DNA of 64,000 bases from Hyphomicrobiales bacterium (GCA_016185245.1 JACPNZ010000005.1:62001-126000), one strand, 5' to 3'; shown: positions 27,879 to 37,131, counted from the first letter of the stretch. The notes: generated from the sequence alone by a model not told the origin. A program made the numbers and translations.

Positions 27879-27900
27879 AAAAAAGGCCCCCGAGGGAGCC
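27879..27900 (-). terminator. ilvIH attenuator terminator
   Basis: On the minus strand GGCTCC / GGGGCC-type arms (27900-27885, read GGCTCCCTCGGGGGCC) form a short GC-rich hairpin followed by six Ts (27884-27879), 52 bases before ilvI. An upstream hairpin, GGAGGC / GCCTCC at 27928-27944, holds the leader stop codon in its loop. Its 3' arm GGCCTCC can instead pair with the terminator's GGGGGCC arm (one G-U). That gives mutually exclusive pause/terminator and antiterminator folds. Confidence 0.85.
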
Positions 27901-27934
27901 TGTTTTCCGCGCACCACCGTTAATCCTGGAGGCC

Positions 27935-27982
27935 TTAAGCCTCCCCGGCGCTGCGCGGTCCTACGACGAGAATACTGTTCAT
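27935..27982 (-). CDS. ilvIH leader peptide with Ile-Leu-Val-Val codons
   Basis: The 15-residue frame reads MNSILVVGPRSAGEA, with the regulatory codons Ile-Leu-Val-Val at positions 4-7 (27973-27962). A ribosome stalled there for lack of charged branched-chain tRNAs would leave the downstream arm free to form the antiterminator and let RNA polymerase reach ilvI. The stop codon sits in the loop of the first hairpin. The candidate promoter ends 8 bases before the ATG, so the peptide is probably translated from a leaderless or nearly leaderless mRNA. Confidence 0.85.
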   Translation of the reverse strand: MNSILVVGPRSAGEA

Positions 27983-27990
27983 GGGGCGGC

Positions 27991-28019
27991 TTTGTACGTG
28001 GGCGGAGGAACAAGGTCAA
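27991..28019 (-). promoter_or_regulatory. Candidate ilvIH promoter
   Basis: On the minus strand TTGACC (28019-28014) and TACAAA (27996-27991) are 17 bases apart. The predicted start falls within a few bases of the leader-peptide ATG. Confidence 0.55.
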
Positions 28020-28066
28020 GACCTTGTCCTACTCCGCCCAACCTTACCGTTCACCCCGGGTTGCCG

Positions 28067-28432
28067 TCAGGCCCGTTTAACCGAATCCTGCCAGAACTCG
28101 AAAGCCGCCAGAATGGCCACCAGCGCACCCAGGATGAAGTGCCAGATGCGCAGCTGGCCGGCCAGGCCATAGTCGATGACAAACACCGAAATCATCAGCC
28201 AGACACCGGCGGCGAACTGGACGATTTCCTCAAGGCGAAGCCGGTTCATGGCCTCGAACAACACCATCGCCAGAATCACCACGCCGACGGCGAGCCCGTT
28301 GAATAACGCCGGTCCGCTCGCCTCCCTGAAGACCGTGATCGGCGCCGCCAGTACCAATATGCCGAGTATCGTGACCAGCCAATCTTCCCACGGCCGGTGG
28401 GTGGTTAACTGCAGTTGCATGAATCTCGCCAT
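28067..28432 (-). CDS. SPW-repeat membrane protein
   Basis: The 121-residue inner-membrane protein has four helices and two SPW-type repeats: one begins near PWEDWLVTILGILVLAAP and the other near IWHFILGALVAILAAFEFW. The role of the family is unknown. The ATG at 28432 is preceded by GGGAGGT at 5 bases and is preferred over the in-frame start at 28465. It is on the same strand as the ilv leader, with no clear terminator between, but the ilv promoter makes it a separate unit. Confidence 0.8.
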   Translation of the reverse strand: MARFMQLQLTTHRPWEDWLVTILGILVLAAPITVFREASGPALFNGLAVGVVILAMVLFEAMNRLRLEEIVQFAAGVWLMISVFVIDYGLAGQLRIWHFILGALVAILAAFEFWQDSVKRA

Positions 28433-28581
28433 CGAAACCTCCCTCGATGAGACTCCGCGGCGCACGGCCTAAAACGCCCTTCAGCCGGGTTGTCGATGAA
28501 CCGCGGCCGAAAAATGCCTCATTCCGTCGTCGTACAACTAATTTGGTGGTTCCGGCCGCCACCGCAAGGGGCTGCCCCCTG

Positions 28582-29430
28582 TCATTTTTTCTCAAGGAAC
28601 TCCGCCACCGCCCGGTTGAAGGCCGCCGGGTTCTGCCACATGCCCATGTGGCTGACATTGGGAATGATGACCAGCCTGGCGCCGGGAATGAACTCTGCCA
28701 GCTCGGCCGTATGTTCCGGCTTGATGGCTTCGTCATACTGACCGTCGGCGATGGTCACCGGGATTTTGATCTTGGCCAATTGTTCCGGCTTGAAATCGGG
28801 CTGCGAGAACCACATGCCTGAAATCGCCTGCATGAAGTTGTCGAAGTCCTTGGGCGTAGGCGACAGCTTCTGGTAGTTGGTCATCTGCATGCCGATCGCC
28901 TGGCTGAAGACCGGATCGTTCATTACGGTCTCCTTGACGCCCGACAGATTGTAGTTGGCGCCATAGGTGAAAAGGCGGTTCAGCCGCTCCGGGTGCTGCA
29001 TGGCGATCACCAGCCCGATGATGCCGCCATCGCTCCAGCCGACGAGCGACACCTTGTCGACCTTGAGAGCGTCAAGTAAGCCCAGCGTATCGGAAGCCAT
29101 CAGCTCGTAGCTGTAGGGGGCGTCCGAGCGCGTCGAGCGGCCGTGTCCCCGGCTGTCGATGGCGATGACTTCGTGGGATTTCATCAACTCGGGCACCTGG
29201 TTGCCCCAATTGAGCGTGCTGCCGAGCCCGCCATGCAGCAGCAGCACCGGATCGCCGCCCGATTTGTTGTAGACCTCATAGTAGATCTTGATGCCATTGA
29301 CCGCGGCAAGCCCGCTTTCGTCGGCCCTGGGGAGCGCGGCAGGTTCCGGAACCGTCTTCCACAAATCCTCGGCCGCCGCCGGGACCACAACAAGGAAAAA
29401 GGCAAACACGAAAAGCGCCAGGTTCCTCAT
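28582..29430 (-). CDS. Secreted alpha/beta-hydrolase
   Basis: The 282-residue product carries a signal peptide (MRNLALFVFAFFLVVVPAAA-ED), so it acts in the periplasm or outside. The alpha/beta-hydrolase fold has the oxyanion HGGLGS, the nucleophile Ser in LVGWSDGG, an acid in DGQYDEAI and the catalytic His in NVSHMGMW, so the triad looks complete. Substrate is unknown; the sequence resembles lactonase- or esterase-type members. The start at 29430 has GGAGGA 8-10 bases upstream; longer frames upstream run across miaA. Confidence 0.88.
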   Translation of the reverse strand: MRNLALFVFAFFLVVVPAAAEDLWKTVPEPAALPRADESGLAAVNGIKIYYEVYNKSGGDPVLLLHGGLGSTLNWGNQVPELMKSHEVIAIDSRGHGRSTRSDAPYSYELMASDTLGLLDALKVDKVSLVGWSDGGIIGLVIAMQHPERLNRLFTYGANYNLSGVKETVMNDPVFSQAIGMQMTNYQKLSPTPKDFDNFMQAISGMWFSQPDFKPEQLAKIKIPVTIADGQYDEAIKPEHTAELAEFIPGARLVIIPNVSHMGMWQNPAAFNRAVAEFLEKK

Positions 29431-29492
29431 GTGGAGTTCCTCCTTGCGGACCGCTGCCCCACCCGCTTCCATACAACAGAAAATGGCCCGCG

Positions 29493-30359
29493 TCAGCAGG
29501 GTCTGCTCCAATGCCCCATTTGCCCGCGCCACCAGGTGAGCTGGCGCTTGATGTAGTGGCGGGTGGCGGTTTTGGCTTTGGCAACCGCCTCGGCGAGTGA
29601 TGTTTCTCCGCGCAGATGGGCCGAGAGTTCGGGCACACCGATGGCCTTCATCATCGGCAGCGCGGGGTCGAGGCCCATCAGCGGCCGGACTTCTTCGATA
29701 GCCCCTGCCGCCATCATGGCATCGAAACGGGCCTCGGCCCGGGCGTAGAGTTCCTCGCGCGCCACATCGATGAACCGGCGCTCGACCGCAATGCCGGCGA
29801 GGGCCGCGGCGCTGCGGGCTTCCTGCTGCCAGTGGCTCAAGGGACGGCCGGTGCTCTCGACTACCTCCAGGGCCCGGATCAGCCGCTGCCGGTCGTTGGG
29901 ATTGAGCAGGCCGGCGGCGTGCCGATCGCGCCTCGCCAGTTCGGCCTGAAGATCGCCGGCGAAATTCCGCCATTTCTCCCGCACCTCGGACGCCACCGGC
30001 GGCACCTCGGCGAGGCCCTCTTCGAGCGCCCTGAAATAGAGGCCGGTTCCGCCGGTGATGACCGGCACGAGGCCCGCTCCCCAGGCTTCTTTCAGGGCCC
30101 TCCGCGCATCGGCCAGCCAGCGCCCGACCGAATAGGCCTCGCGTCCCGAAACATGGCCATAAAGCCGGTGCGGCACCATCGCTTCCTCGACAACCGAAGG
30201 CCGTGCCGACAGGATGCGCAGCTCGCCATAGACCTGGAGGGCATCGGCATTGACGATGGCGCCGCCCCGCTCGTGCGCCAGTTTCAGCGCCAGGGCGGAC
30301 TTGCCGCTGGCGGTGGGGCCTGCGATAAGCAGTGCGCGTCTGGGCGAAGAAGTGGCCAT
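29493..30359 (-). CDS. miaA: tRNA dimethylallyltransferase
   Basis: MiaA adds a dimethylallyl group to A37 of tRNAs that read UNN codons. The 288 residues begin with the P-loop region LLIAGPTASGKSALAL, followed by the conserved NADALQVY, ITGGTGLYFRAL and, near the end, IGVPELSAHLRG and ATRHYIKRQLTWWR. Length is normal. The start codon at 30359 is directly adjacent to that of serB on the other strand, with no spacer at all. Confidence 0.95.
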   Translation of the reverse strand: MATSSPRRALLIAGPTASGKSALALKLAHERGGAIVNADALQVYGELRILSARPSVVEEAMVPHRLYGHVSGREAYSVGRWLADARRALKEAWGAGLVPVITGGTGLYFRALEEGLAEVPPVASEVREKWRNFAGDLQAELARRDRHAAGLLNPNDRQRLIRALEVVESTGRPLSHWQQEARSAAALAGIAVERRFIDVAREELYARAEARFDAMMAAGAIEEVRPLMGLDPALPMMKAIGVPELSAHLRGETSLAEAVAKAKTATRHYIKRQLTWWRGQMGHWSRPC

Positions 30360-31229
30360 ATGGAATCCGTGCTCGTTCTCATAGCAGCCCCGGGCTCGGG
30401 CGCAATCGGCCCCGAGGTGGTGGCGATGCTGGCCGAGCATGGCGCCGATGCGCCCCATTGGCTGGCGCCGGCCGAGGCGGCGGAGGTTGCAAGCTTTCCG
30501 CGCCTCACCGAATTCCTGATCGGCCTGCGCCGGTGGCCGATCGATGCGGCAGTCGTCTCGATCCACAATCGCCGCAAGCGCCTACTCATCGCCGACATGG
30601 ATTCGACTATGATCGAGCAGGAATGTGTCGATGAGCTCGGCGCCGCCGCCGGACTGGGTGAGCCGATCCGGGCGATCACCGCCCGGGCCATGCGCGGCGA
30701 ACTCGATTTCGCCGGCGCACTGCGCCGGCGCGTCGCCCTGCTCAAGGGCCTCGATGCCGCGATCATCGACAAGATCATCCGTGAGCGGATCACCTACATG
30801 GCGGGCGGGGCCACGCTGATTGCCACCATGAAGGCCCATGGCGCCCGCACCGCCCTGGTCTCCGGCGGCTTCCGGCAGTTTACCGCCCGGGTCGCCCGGC
30901 ATCTCGGCTTCGATGAGAACCAGGCCAACGATCTCATCATCGAAGGTGGCAAACTGACGGGCCGGGTGGGCGAGCCCATCCTCGGCGAGCAGGCCAAGGT
31001 CGAGGCTCTGCGCCGCATCGCCGCCGGGATGGGCCTCGATCCCACCGACGCCATCGCCGTAGGTGACGGTGCCAACGATGTGGCCATGCTCACCGAAGCC
31101 GGCCTCGGCGTGGCGCTCCACGCCAAGCCCCAGGTGCAAGAGAACTCCTTGATCCGCATCAACCACGGCGATCTCACCGCCCTCCTCTACCTCCAGGGCT
31201 TCAGCCGCGGCCAATTTGTTACCCCTTGA
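30360..31229 (+). CDS. serB: Phosphoserine phosphatase
   Basis: This is the last step of serine synthesis, dephosphorylation of O-phosphoserine. It is a HAD-family enzyme of 289 residues with motif I DMDSTMIEQECVDE (nucleophile Asp), motif II VSGGF, a Lys in motif III and motif IV GDGANDVAML. A short N-terminal ACT-like part (residues 1-70) precedes the HAD domain, as in many SerB proteins. The ATG at 30360 abuts the start of miaA, so promoter and ribosome site must lie inside the miaA coding region. Confidence 0.95.
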   Translation: MESVLVLIAAPGSGAIGPEVVAMLAEHGADAPHWLAPAEAAEVASFPRLTEFLIGLRRWPIDAAVVSIHNRRKRLLIADMDSTMIEQECVDELGAAAGLGEPIRAITARAMRGELDFAGALRRRVALLKGLDAAIIDKIIRERITYMAGGATLIATMKAHGARTALVSGGFRQFTARVARHLGFDENQANDLIIEGGKLTGRVGEPILGEQAKVEALRRIAAGMGLDPTDAIAVGDGANDVAMLTEAGLGVALHAKPQVQENSLIRINHGDLTALLYLQGFSRGQFVTP

Positions 31230-31295
31230 CTATCCATAAATTCACTTGCGCGGCCCCTGCCGTTGCCGCAGTCTCGCCGCCGGGGAGAACTCATC

Positions 31296-31919
31296 ATGAC
31301 ACTCAATGTTATCGGCGCCGGCGTCGGCCGGACCGGCACCATGTCGCTCAAGCTTGCCCTGGAACAGCTGGGGTTCGGACCCTGCCATCACATGGAAGAG
31401 GTGATCAAGAACCCGCCATTGCATGTGCCGCTGTGGGTGGCGGCGGTACAGGGCAAGCCGGACTGGAAGGCGGCATTTCAGGGCTACAACTCGGCCGTCG
31501 ACTGGCCCACCGCCGCCTTCTGGCGCGAGCTGGCTGCCGTCAATCCGCGGGCCAAACTGATCCTGACGACCCGCAGCATCGAAAGCTGGTATGCCAGCTT
31601 CTCGGAAACGATCTACAAGCTGCTGGGCGGGCGGGATCAGGCGCCGCCGCATATGAGGCCGTTGCTCGATATGGCCGCAGGGGTGACCGCCAAGAGTGGC
31701 TTCGTCGACGGCCTCGACCGTGACGGCATCGTCGGAACCTTCAAGGGCCATGCGGATGCGGTCAAGAAATCCATCCCGGCGGACCGTCTTCTGGTATTTG
31801 AAGTCAAGGACGGCTGGCCACCGCTCTGCCGGTTTCTCGGCAGACCGATTCCCGCCGCGCCCTTCCCCAAGTCCAACAACAAGGAAGAGTTCTGGGACCG
31901 GATCAAGGGATCGAAATAG
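31296..31919 (+). CDS. Sulfotransferase-family protein
   Basis: The 207-residue product begins LNVIGAGVGRTGTMSLKLAL, a P-loop-like PAPS-binding start (GRTGT) of the Sulfotransfer_4 family, and has the second nucleotide-contact element AKLILTTRSIESWYASF. The C-terminus FPKSNNKEEFWDRI also fits. It would transfer sulfate from PAPS to an unknown acceptor, but many bacterial members are uncharacterised. GGGGAG lies 9 bases before the ATG. It stands between serB and the TrpB2-type gene. Confidence 0.8.
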   Translation: MTLNVIGAGVGRTGTMSLKLALEQLGFGPCHHMEEVIKNPPLHVPLWVAAVQGKPDWKAAFQGYNSAVDWPTAAFWRELAAVNPRAKLILTTRSIESWYASFSETIYKLLGGRDQAPPHMRPLLDMAAGVTAKSGFVDGLDRDGIVGTFKGHADAVKKSIPADRLLVFEVKDGWPPLCRFLGRPIPAAPFPKSNNKEEFWDRIKGSK

Positions 31920-32003
31920 GGCCAGCCGGATCGTCGATGGCGTGCAGCCGCGCTTGATCTTCCCGGGCGGTTGCGCAAGTCTCGGCCGTCCAGGGAGGAT
32001 GCC

Positions 32004-33368
32004 ATGACCCAGAACAAGTTCACTCTCGCCGAAGAGCGCATTCCGAAGCGCTGGTATAATATCGCCGCCGATCTGCCCAAACCGCTGCCGCCGGTCCTCC
32101 ATCCGGGCACGCTGAAGCCGGTGGGGCCCGATGACCTTGCTCCCTTGTTCCCCATGGCGCTGATCATGCAAGAAGTCTCCCGGGACCGGGAGATCGACAT
32201 CCCCGAGCCGGTGCGCGACATCTACCGCATGTGGCGGCCAACCCCCCTTTATCGCGCCCACAGGCTCGAGAAGGCGCTCGGCACCACGGCCAAGATTTTC
32301 TACAAATACGAGGGCGTCTCGCCGGCGGGCTCCCACAAGCCCAACACCGCCGTGGCCCAGGCCTTCTACAACAAGGAGGAAGGTGTGACCAAGCTGGTGA
32401 CCGAGACGGGTGCGGGCCAGTGGGGCTCCTCGCTTGCCATGGCGGGGGCCTTCTTCGGCCTCTCCGTCAAGGTCTACATGGTCAAGGTCTCCTTCAACCA
32501 GAAGCCCTATCGCCGGGCCCTGATGGAAACCTATGGCGCGACCTGCGTCGCCAGCCCCTCGAGCGAAACCAATTCCGGCCGGCAGATCCTGGCCGCCGAT
32601 GCCAATTCCAATGGCAGCCTCGGCATCGCCATTTCGGAAGCCGTCGAAGTGGCGGCGACCAGCGGCGATACCAAATATGCGCTGGGCAGCGTGTTGAATC
32701 ATGTGCTGATGCACCAGTCGGTGATCGGCATCGAGACAATCGAGCAGATGGAGCAGGCCGGGGTGGTACCCGACGTGATCGTCGGCTACACCGGCGGCGG
32801 CTCGAATTTCGCCGGCCTCACCTTCCCCTTCATCGGCCAGCAATTGCGCGGCGGCAAGAAGCTACGGGTGATCGCCTGCGAGCCCGCCGCCTGTCCTTCG
32901 CTGACCCGCGGCCGCTATGCCTATGACTTCGGCGACACCTCGCACATGACGCCACTGGTCAAGATGCACACCTTGGGCTCGACCTTCATGCCGCCGGGCT
33001 TCCATGCCGGGGGCCTGCGCTATCATGGCATGGCGCCACTGGTCAGCCACCTGAAGGAGCTGGGGATCATCGAGGCGGAAGCCTTCACCCAGACCGAATG
33101 CTTCGCCGCCGGAGTTCAGTTCGCCCGCTGCGAAGGGATCGTGCCGGCGCCGGAAGCGAACCATGCGGTCAGGGGCGCCATCAAGGTAGCCCTCGAGGCC
33201 AAAGCGATGGGCACCTCGCCGGTGATCCTCTTCGGCCTGTGCGGCCACGGCCATTTCGACATGCAGGCCTACATGGACTACGCGGCGGGAAAACTCGAGG
33301 ACCGGAGCTACGACCAGGCGGCCCTCGACCAGGCGCTGGCCGGCCTGCCCAAGGTGGCGGCGGAGTAA
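32004..33368 (+). CDS. TrpB2-type tryptophan synthase beta-like enzyme
   Basis: The 454-residue PLP enzyme matches the TrpB2 (COG1350) subgroup, longer than TrpB1 (about 400). The PLP lysine is in [11 protein letters not shown], the catalytic Glu is in [14 protein letters not shown], and the phosphate-binding loop is TGGGSNFAG. It would make tryptophan from indole and serine, and TrpB2 proteins often act without TrpA. No other trp genes are in view; proximity to serB is suggestive because serine is the co-substrate. AGGGAGG precedes the ATG at 32004 by 5 bases. Confidence 0.9.
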   Translation: MTQNKFTLAEERIPKRWYNIAADLPKPLPPVLHPGTLKPVGPDDLAPLFPMALIMQEVSRDREIDIPEPVRDIYRMWRPTPLYRAHRLEKALGTTAKIFYKYEGVSPAGSHKPNTAVAQAFYNKEEGVTKLVTETGAGQWGSSLAMAGAFFGLSVKVYMVKVSFNQKPYRRALMETYGATCVASPSSETNSGRQILAADANSNGSLGIAISEAVEVAATSGDTKYALGSVLNHVLMHQSVIGIETIEQMEQAGVVPDVIVGYTGGGSNFAGLTFPFIGQQLRGGKKLRVIACEPAACPSLTRGRYAYDFGDTSHMTPLVKMHTLGSTFMPPGFHAGGLRYHGMAPLVSHLKELGIIEAEAFTQTECFAAGVQFARCEGIVPAPEANHAVRGAIKVALEAKAMGTSPVILFGLCGHGHFDMQAYMDYAAGKLEDRSYDQAALDQALAGLPKVAAE

Positions 33369-33408
33369 GGGCCAGCAAACGGCTCTGGGCCGGCAAGTAG
33401 AGAGCTGC

Positions 33409-34890
33409 CTATTTCTTCAGCTTGACGGCGATGAAACGCATGTCGGAGGCCTTGCCGGCCTTGGCGACGAGCAGCAGGATCGAATTCTTGCCGGCCTTAT
33501 CGGCTTCGTCGACCCGGGCCTGCACGTCGGCGGCACCCTTCACTTCCTTTTCGCCCGCCTCGGTGATGACGTCGCCCACCTCGACCCGCTTGTCGGCCGC
33601 CACGCTGTCGGCGGCCACATCGGTCACCACCGCACCGTTCAGTGCCGGGTCGATCTTGTATTTGGACCGCAGATCCTCGGTGAGCGAAACGACCGTCATG
33701 CCGAGCGTATGCACCGTCGTGGGAACAGCAGGCGTGCCGGAACCGCCGCCACTTTGTTCGGCGACCTTTTCCCCGTCCTCGAGCCGGCCCACCTCGACGG
33801 TGAAGCTCATTTCCTTGCCCTTGCGCAGAACTTTGACCGGCACCTGGCGGCCCACTTCGGTTTCCGCCACGATGCGCGGCAAGTCGCGCATTTGATTGAC
33901 CGCCCGTCCGTCGAACTCGACGATCACGTCCCCCGCCTCGATGCCGGCCTTGTCGGCGGGGCCCGGCTTGGTCACATCGGCAATGAGCGCGCCGCGCGGT
34001 TGACCAAGCCCCAAGCTTTCGGCGATATCGCCGGTCACCGATTGGATCTTGACCCCCAACCAGCCGCGCCGCGTCTCGCCGAACTTGAGGAGCTGGGCGA
34101 CCACACCCTTGGCGGTGTTGGCCGGCACCGAGAAGCCGATGCCCACCGAGCCGCCGGACGGCGAGAAGATCGCCGTGTTGATGCCGACGACCTCGCCCTT
34201 GAGATTGAACAGCGGTCCGCCGGAGTTGCCCTTGTTGATGGCGGCGTCGGTCTGGATGTAGTCGTCATAGGGCCCGGCGTTGATGTCGCGGTTGCGGGCC
34301 GAGACGATACCCAGCGACACCGAGCCGCCGAGCCCGAAGGGATTGCCGATCGCCATCACCCACTCGCCGATGCGGGCGCGATCGCTGTCGCCGAAAGCCA
34401 CTGTCGGCAAAGGCTTTGTCGGCTTGACCCGCAAGACCGCGATGTCGGTCTTGGGATCGCGCCCGACCAGCTCCGCCTTCAGCACGTTCGAATCCTGCAG
34501 GCGCACTTCGATCGCCGTGGCGCCCTCGATCACATGGTTGTTGGTGACGATCACCCCCGAGGCGTCGATGATGAAGCCCGAGCCCAGCGAGGTCATGGTG
34601 CGCGGTTGCCGGTTCTGCTGCTGGTTCTTGAAGAAATCGTTGAAGAAATCCTTGAACGGCGAGTTGTCCGGCAGGTCCGGCATCTGCACGTTGGGATTGG
34701 GATTGGCCTGCTGGGTTTCCACCGTGATCTCGACCACCGCCGGCAGCAGCCGGTCGGCGAGATCGGCAACCGAGGGAAGCTCTTGCGCCAGGGCGGGAGC
34801 GACAAGGGCCGTGGGCTGGGCCATCAGGCCGAGCCCGGCAAGAGCCAGTCCGGCCAGCAAGTTGCGCAAGCGCTTGGGGCGGAAAGTCAT
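33409..34890 (-). CDS. Periplasmic Do-type serine protease/chaperone (DegP/MucD family)
   Basis: The 493-residue envelope quality-control protease has a signal peptide cleaved near ALA-QE. The trypsin-like triad is His119 (TNNHV), Asp149 (KTDIAVL) and Ser223 (GNSGGP). Two PDZ domains follow, at about 275-370 and 395-490. Residues 60-100 form a flexible Asn/Gln-rich LA-loop typical of DegP. It is the last gene of the hflK-hflC-DUF2065-degP group on this strand, 14 bp after DUF2065. Confidence 0.95.
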   Translation of the reverse strand: MTFRPKRLRNLLAGLALAGLGLMAQPTALVAPALAQELPSVADLADRLLPAVVEITVETQQANPNPNVQMPDLPDNSPFKDFFNDFFKNQQQNRQPRTMTSLGSGFIIDASGVIVTNNHVIEGATAIEVRLQDSNVLKAELVGRDPKTDIAVLRVKPTKPLPTVAFGDSDRARIGEWVMAIGNPFGLGGSVSLGIVSARNRDINAGPYDDYIQTDAAINKGNSGGPLFNLKGEVVGINTAIFSPSGGSVGIGFSVPANTAKGVVAQLLKFGETRRGWLGVKIQSVTGDIAESLGLGQPRGALIADVTKPGPADKAGIEAGDVIVEFDGRAVNQMRDLPRIVAETEVGRQVPVKVLRKGKEMSFTVEVGRLEDGEKVAEQSGGGSGTPAVPTTVHTLGMTVVSLTEDLRSKYKIDPALNGAVVTDVAADSVAADKRVEVGDVITEAGEKEVKGAADVQARVDEADKAGKNSILLLVAKAGKASDMRFIAVKLKK

Positions 34891-34904
34891 GCCGTCGTCT
34901 CCAC

Positions 34905-35102
34905 TTATGCAAACAGTCGCTGGACCAGCCAGACCACCACCACGCCGAGCGCCATGGCGAAAATCCCACCCGCCCGGAGCTGGTCGTCGCTGAGCGCCAA
35001 AACCGTCTGCAGCATGGCCTTCAACTGCCTCGGAACCAAGGCATAAGCAAGGCCTTCGATCACCAGAACGAGACCCAGCGCCGCCAGTCCCGCGGCGATC
35101 AT
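34905..35102 (-). CDS. DUF2065 small membrane protein
   Basis: The 65-residue YjeT-type protein has two helices (residues 5-24 and 45-62) and the conserved EGLAYALVPRQLKAML between them. The family is regularly found after hflC, as here, where its start overlaps the hflC stop (ATGA). Function is unknown; a link to the HflKC complex is inferred from context only. Confidence 0.85.
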   Translation of the reverse strand: MIAAGLAALGLVLVIEGLAYALVPRQLKAMLQTVLALSDDQLRAGGIFAMALGVVVVWLVQRLFA

Positions 35103-35980
35103 GGTGCCGACGGTGCCGCCGCCTCGCCCGAAAAGTACTTGAAGAACTCGGTGTCGGGCTTCAGCACATAGGTGGTGTCGGAACCCTTCAGCGCCGTCTC
35201 ATAGGCCTTCATCGAGCGATAGAAGGCGAAGAATTCCGGGTCCTTCTGGAACACCTCGGCGAAGATGCGGCTCCGCTCCGCCTCGCCCTGGCCGCGGGCG
35301 ATCTCGCCGTCGCGCTGGCTCTCGGCCAGGGTCACCGTGTAATCGCGGTCGGCCTTGGCCTGGAGCGACAGTGCCTGCTGATTGCCGATCGCCCGGATCT
35401 GCTCGGCCTCGGCCTTGCGTTCGGCCTGCATGCGGTTGTAGGTCTGCTCCAGCACGTCTTGCGGCAGATCGGTGCGGCGGATGCGGACGTCGACGATCTC
35501 GACGCCTAAATCCTTGGTCTGGATGCGCACCTGGTCGCGGATCTCGCGCATCATGCCGAGCCGTTCGTCGGAAAGTGCGGCCTGGAAGGTGCGCTTGCCG
35601 TAAGTTTCGCGGAGTGCGGCGTCGACCTGGGTGCGGATGCGCTGGTCGGCGACGCCGAAATTGGCCTGGACCGCGGTGAGAAACTTTCGCGAGTCGTTCA
35701 CCTTGTACATGGTGATGGCATCGACCAGGTAGCGCCGGCTGTCGATCACCTGCACGCTTTTATTCTGGTTCTCCTGCAGCACCAGGCGCTTGTCGATCCA
35801 TACGACCTGGTCGATGAAGGGCACCTTGAAGTACAGGCCGGGCTCGTCTCTCACCGTATTGATTTCGCCGAAGCGGGTAACGACGGCGCGGTCGCGTTCG
35901 GTGACGGTGAAGATCGATGCATAGGCGGCAACCGCCGCCAGCACCATGACGACAATGGAACCCGTGCGGATGCTGGTCAT
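35099..35980 (-). CDS. hflC: HflC, SPFH-domain protease modulator
   Basis: The 293-residue product has a single N-terminal membrane anchor and a large periplasmic SPFH/prohibitin domain, ending in a coiled-coil (AERKAEAEQIRAIGNQ and onward). With HflK it forms a ring around FtsH and restrains its proteolysis of membrane proteins. Characteristic stretches are VTERDRAVVTRFGEI and PGLYFKVPFIDQV. The start overlaps the hflK stop (ATGA), so the two are made in step. Confidence 0.95.
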   Translation of the reverse strand: MTSIRTGSIVVMVLAAVAAYASIFTVTERDRAVVTRFGEINTVRDEPGLYFKVPFIDQVVWIDKRLVLQENQNKSVQVIDSRRYLVDAITMYKVNDSRKFLTAVQANFGVADQRIRTQVDAALRETYGKRTFQAALSDERLGMMREIRDQVRIQTKDLGVEIVDVRIRRTDLPQDVLEQTYNRMQAERKAEAEQIRAIGNQQALSLQAKADRDYTVTLAESQRDGEIARGQGEAERSRIFAEVFQKDPEFFAFYRSMKAYETALKGSDTTYVLKPDTEFFKYFSGEAAAPSAP

Positions 35981-37056
35981 GGGGCCGTCCCCTGCTTGTC
36001 GGTTGGCTTGAGTTCGGGAAGTGGCAGATAGGGCACGACCCCGCTGCCGGCGGCCCCCTGCTCGATGATCAACTTCTTCGAGCCGCCGAGGACGCTTTCC
36101 AGCGTCTCGATGTAGATCCTCCGCCGGGTTACGTCCTTGGCGATCTTGTACTGGTCGTAGACCGACAGGAAGCGCTGCGCCTCGCCCTGCGCCTCCGCCA
36201 CGACGCGCCCCTTGTAGGCATCGGCGTCCTGACGGATCTTGGCCGCCTCGCCGTTGGCCTGGCCCTGGCGCTGGAAGGCATATTGAGTCGCCTTGTTGAC
36301 CTGGCTGGCGCTGTCCTGCTGGGCCCGGTTCACTTCGGCGAAGGCATCCATGACCGGAGCCGGCGGTTCGGCCTTGTTGAGCTGCACGCTTTGGATATCG
36401 ATGCCGGCCTTATAGGCGTTGAGCGTATCCTGAATGAGCTTCATCACCCCTACCTGGGCCGCCTCGCGGCCCTTGGTGCGCACCTCGTCGGCCCGGCTCC
36501 TGCCGACATACTCGCGCATGGAGCTCTCGGCGACGACGCGCAGGAGCTGTTCGGGATTGGCGACGTTGAACAGATACGACCGCGCGTCGGCAATATTCCA
36601 CAGCACGGTGAATTCGATGTCGACGATGTTCTGGTCGCCGGCCAGCATCAGCCCTTCCGAATTGGGATCGCTGCTGTTGCCGGAAATGCCGAAGGTGGCG
36701 ATGTTGACCGATGCGGTGCGCGGCGTTTCAACCGTCTCGATCGGCCATTTGATCATATGCAGCCCGGGCCCGGTAAGCCCCGCGAACTTGCCGAAACGCA
36801 GGACCACGCCCTCCTCGTCGGGCTGCACTACGTAGACTGCCTGGAACAACCAAAAGACCACGATCGCTACCAGTGCCACCGGCCAAATGCCGATACTGCC
36901 GGGAAGCAGGTTGCGGAACTGTTCCCGGGCCCGGCGCAGGATCTCGTCGAGGTCGGGGGGCTGTCCGGAACCGCGCGGTCCCGGCCCTTGCGGCCGGCGC
37001 GGTCCCTGGCCCCAGGGGCCCTGGTTTCCTCCGCCACCTTCGTTGCTCCACGGCAT
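35977..37056 (-). CDS. hflK: HflK, SPFH-domain protease modulator
   Basis: The 359-residue partner of HflC has a Gly/Pro-rich cytoplasmic N-terminus (SNEGGGGNQGPWGQ), a membrane helix near residues 61-79 and an SPFH domain with PGLHMIKWPIETVE and a coiled-coil tail (NGEAAKIRQDADAYK). The ATG at 37056 gives the family's usual MPWSNEGG start; a GTG nine bases upstream is less likely. It opens the hflKC-DUF2065-degP operon. Confidence 0.95.
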   Translation of the reverse strand: MPWSNEGGGGNQGPWGQGPRRPQGPGPRGSGQPPDLDEILRRAREQFRNLLPGSIGIWPVALVAIVVFWLFQAVYVVQPDEEGVVLRFGKFAGLTGPGLHMIKWPIETVETPRTASVNIATFGISGNSSDPNSEGLMLAGDQNIVDIEFTVLWNIADARSYLFNVANPEQLLRVVAESSMREYVGRSRADEVRTKGREAAQVGVMKLIQDTLNAYKAGIDIQSVQLNKAEPPAPVMDAFAEVNRAQQDSASQVNKATQYAFQRQGQANGEAAKIRQDADAYKGRVVAEAQGEAQRFLSVYDQYKIAKDVTRRRIYIETLESVLGGSKKLIIEQGAAGSGVVPYLPLPELKPTDKQGTAP

Positions 37057-37131
37057 GCAAATCACCTATCGGTGTCAGTTGATCGGAGGATGGATATAGG
37101 TGCCCGCGAGGCCCCTGTCCACCGGACTTGC

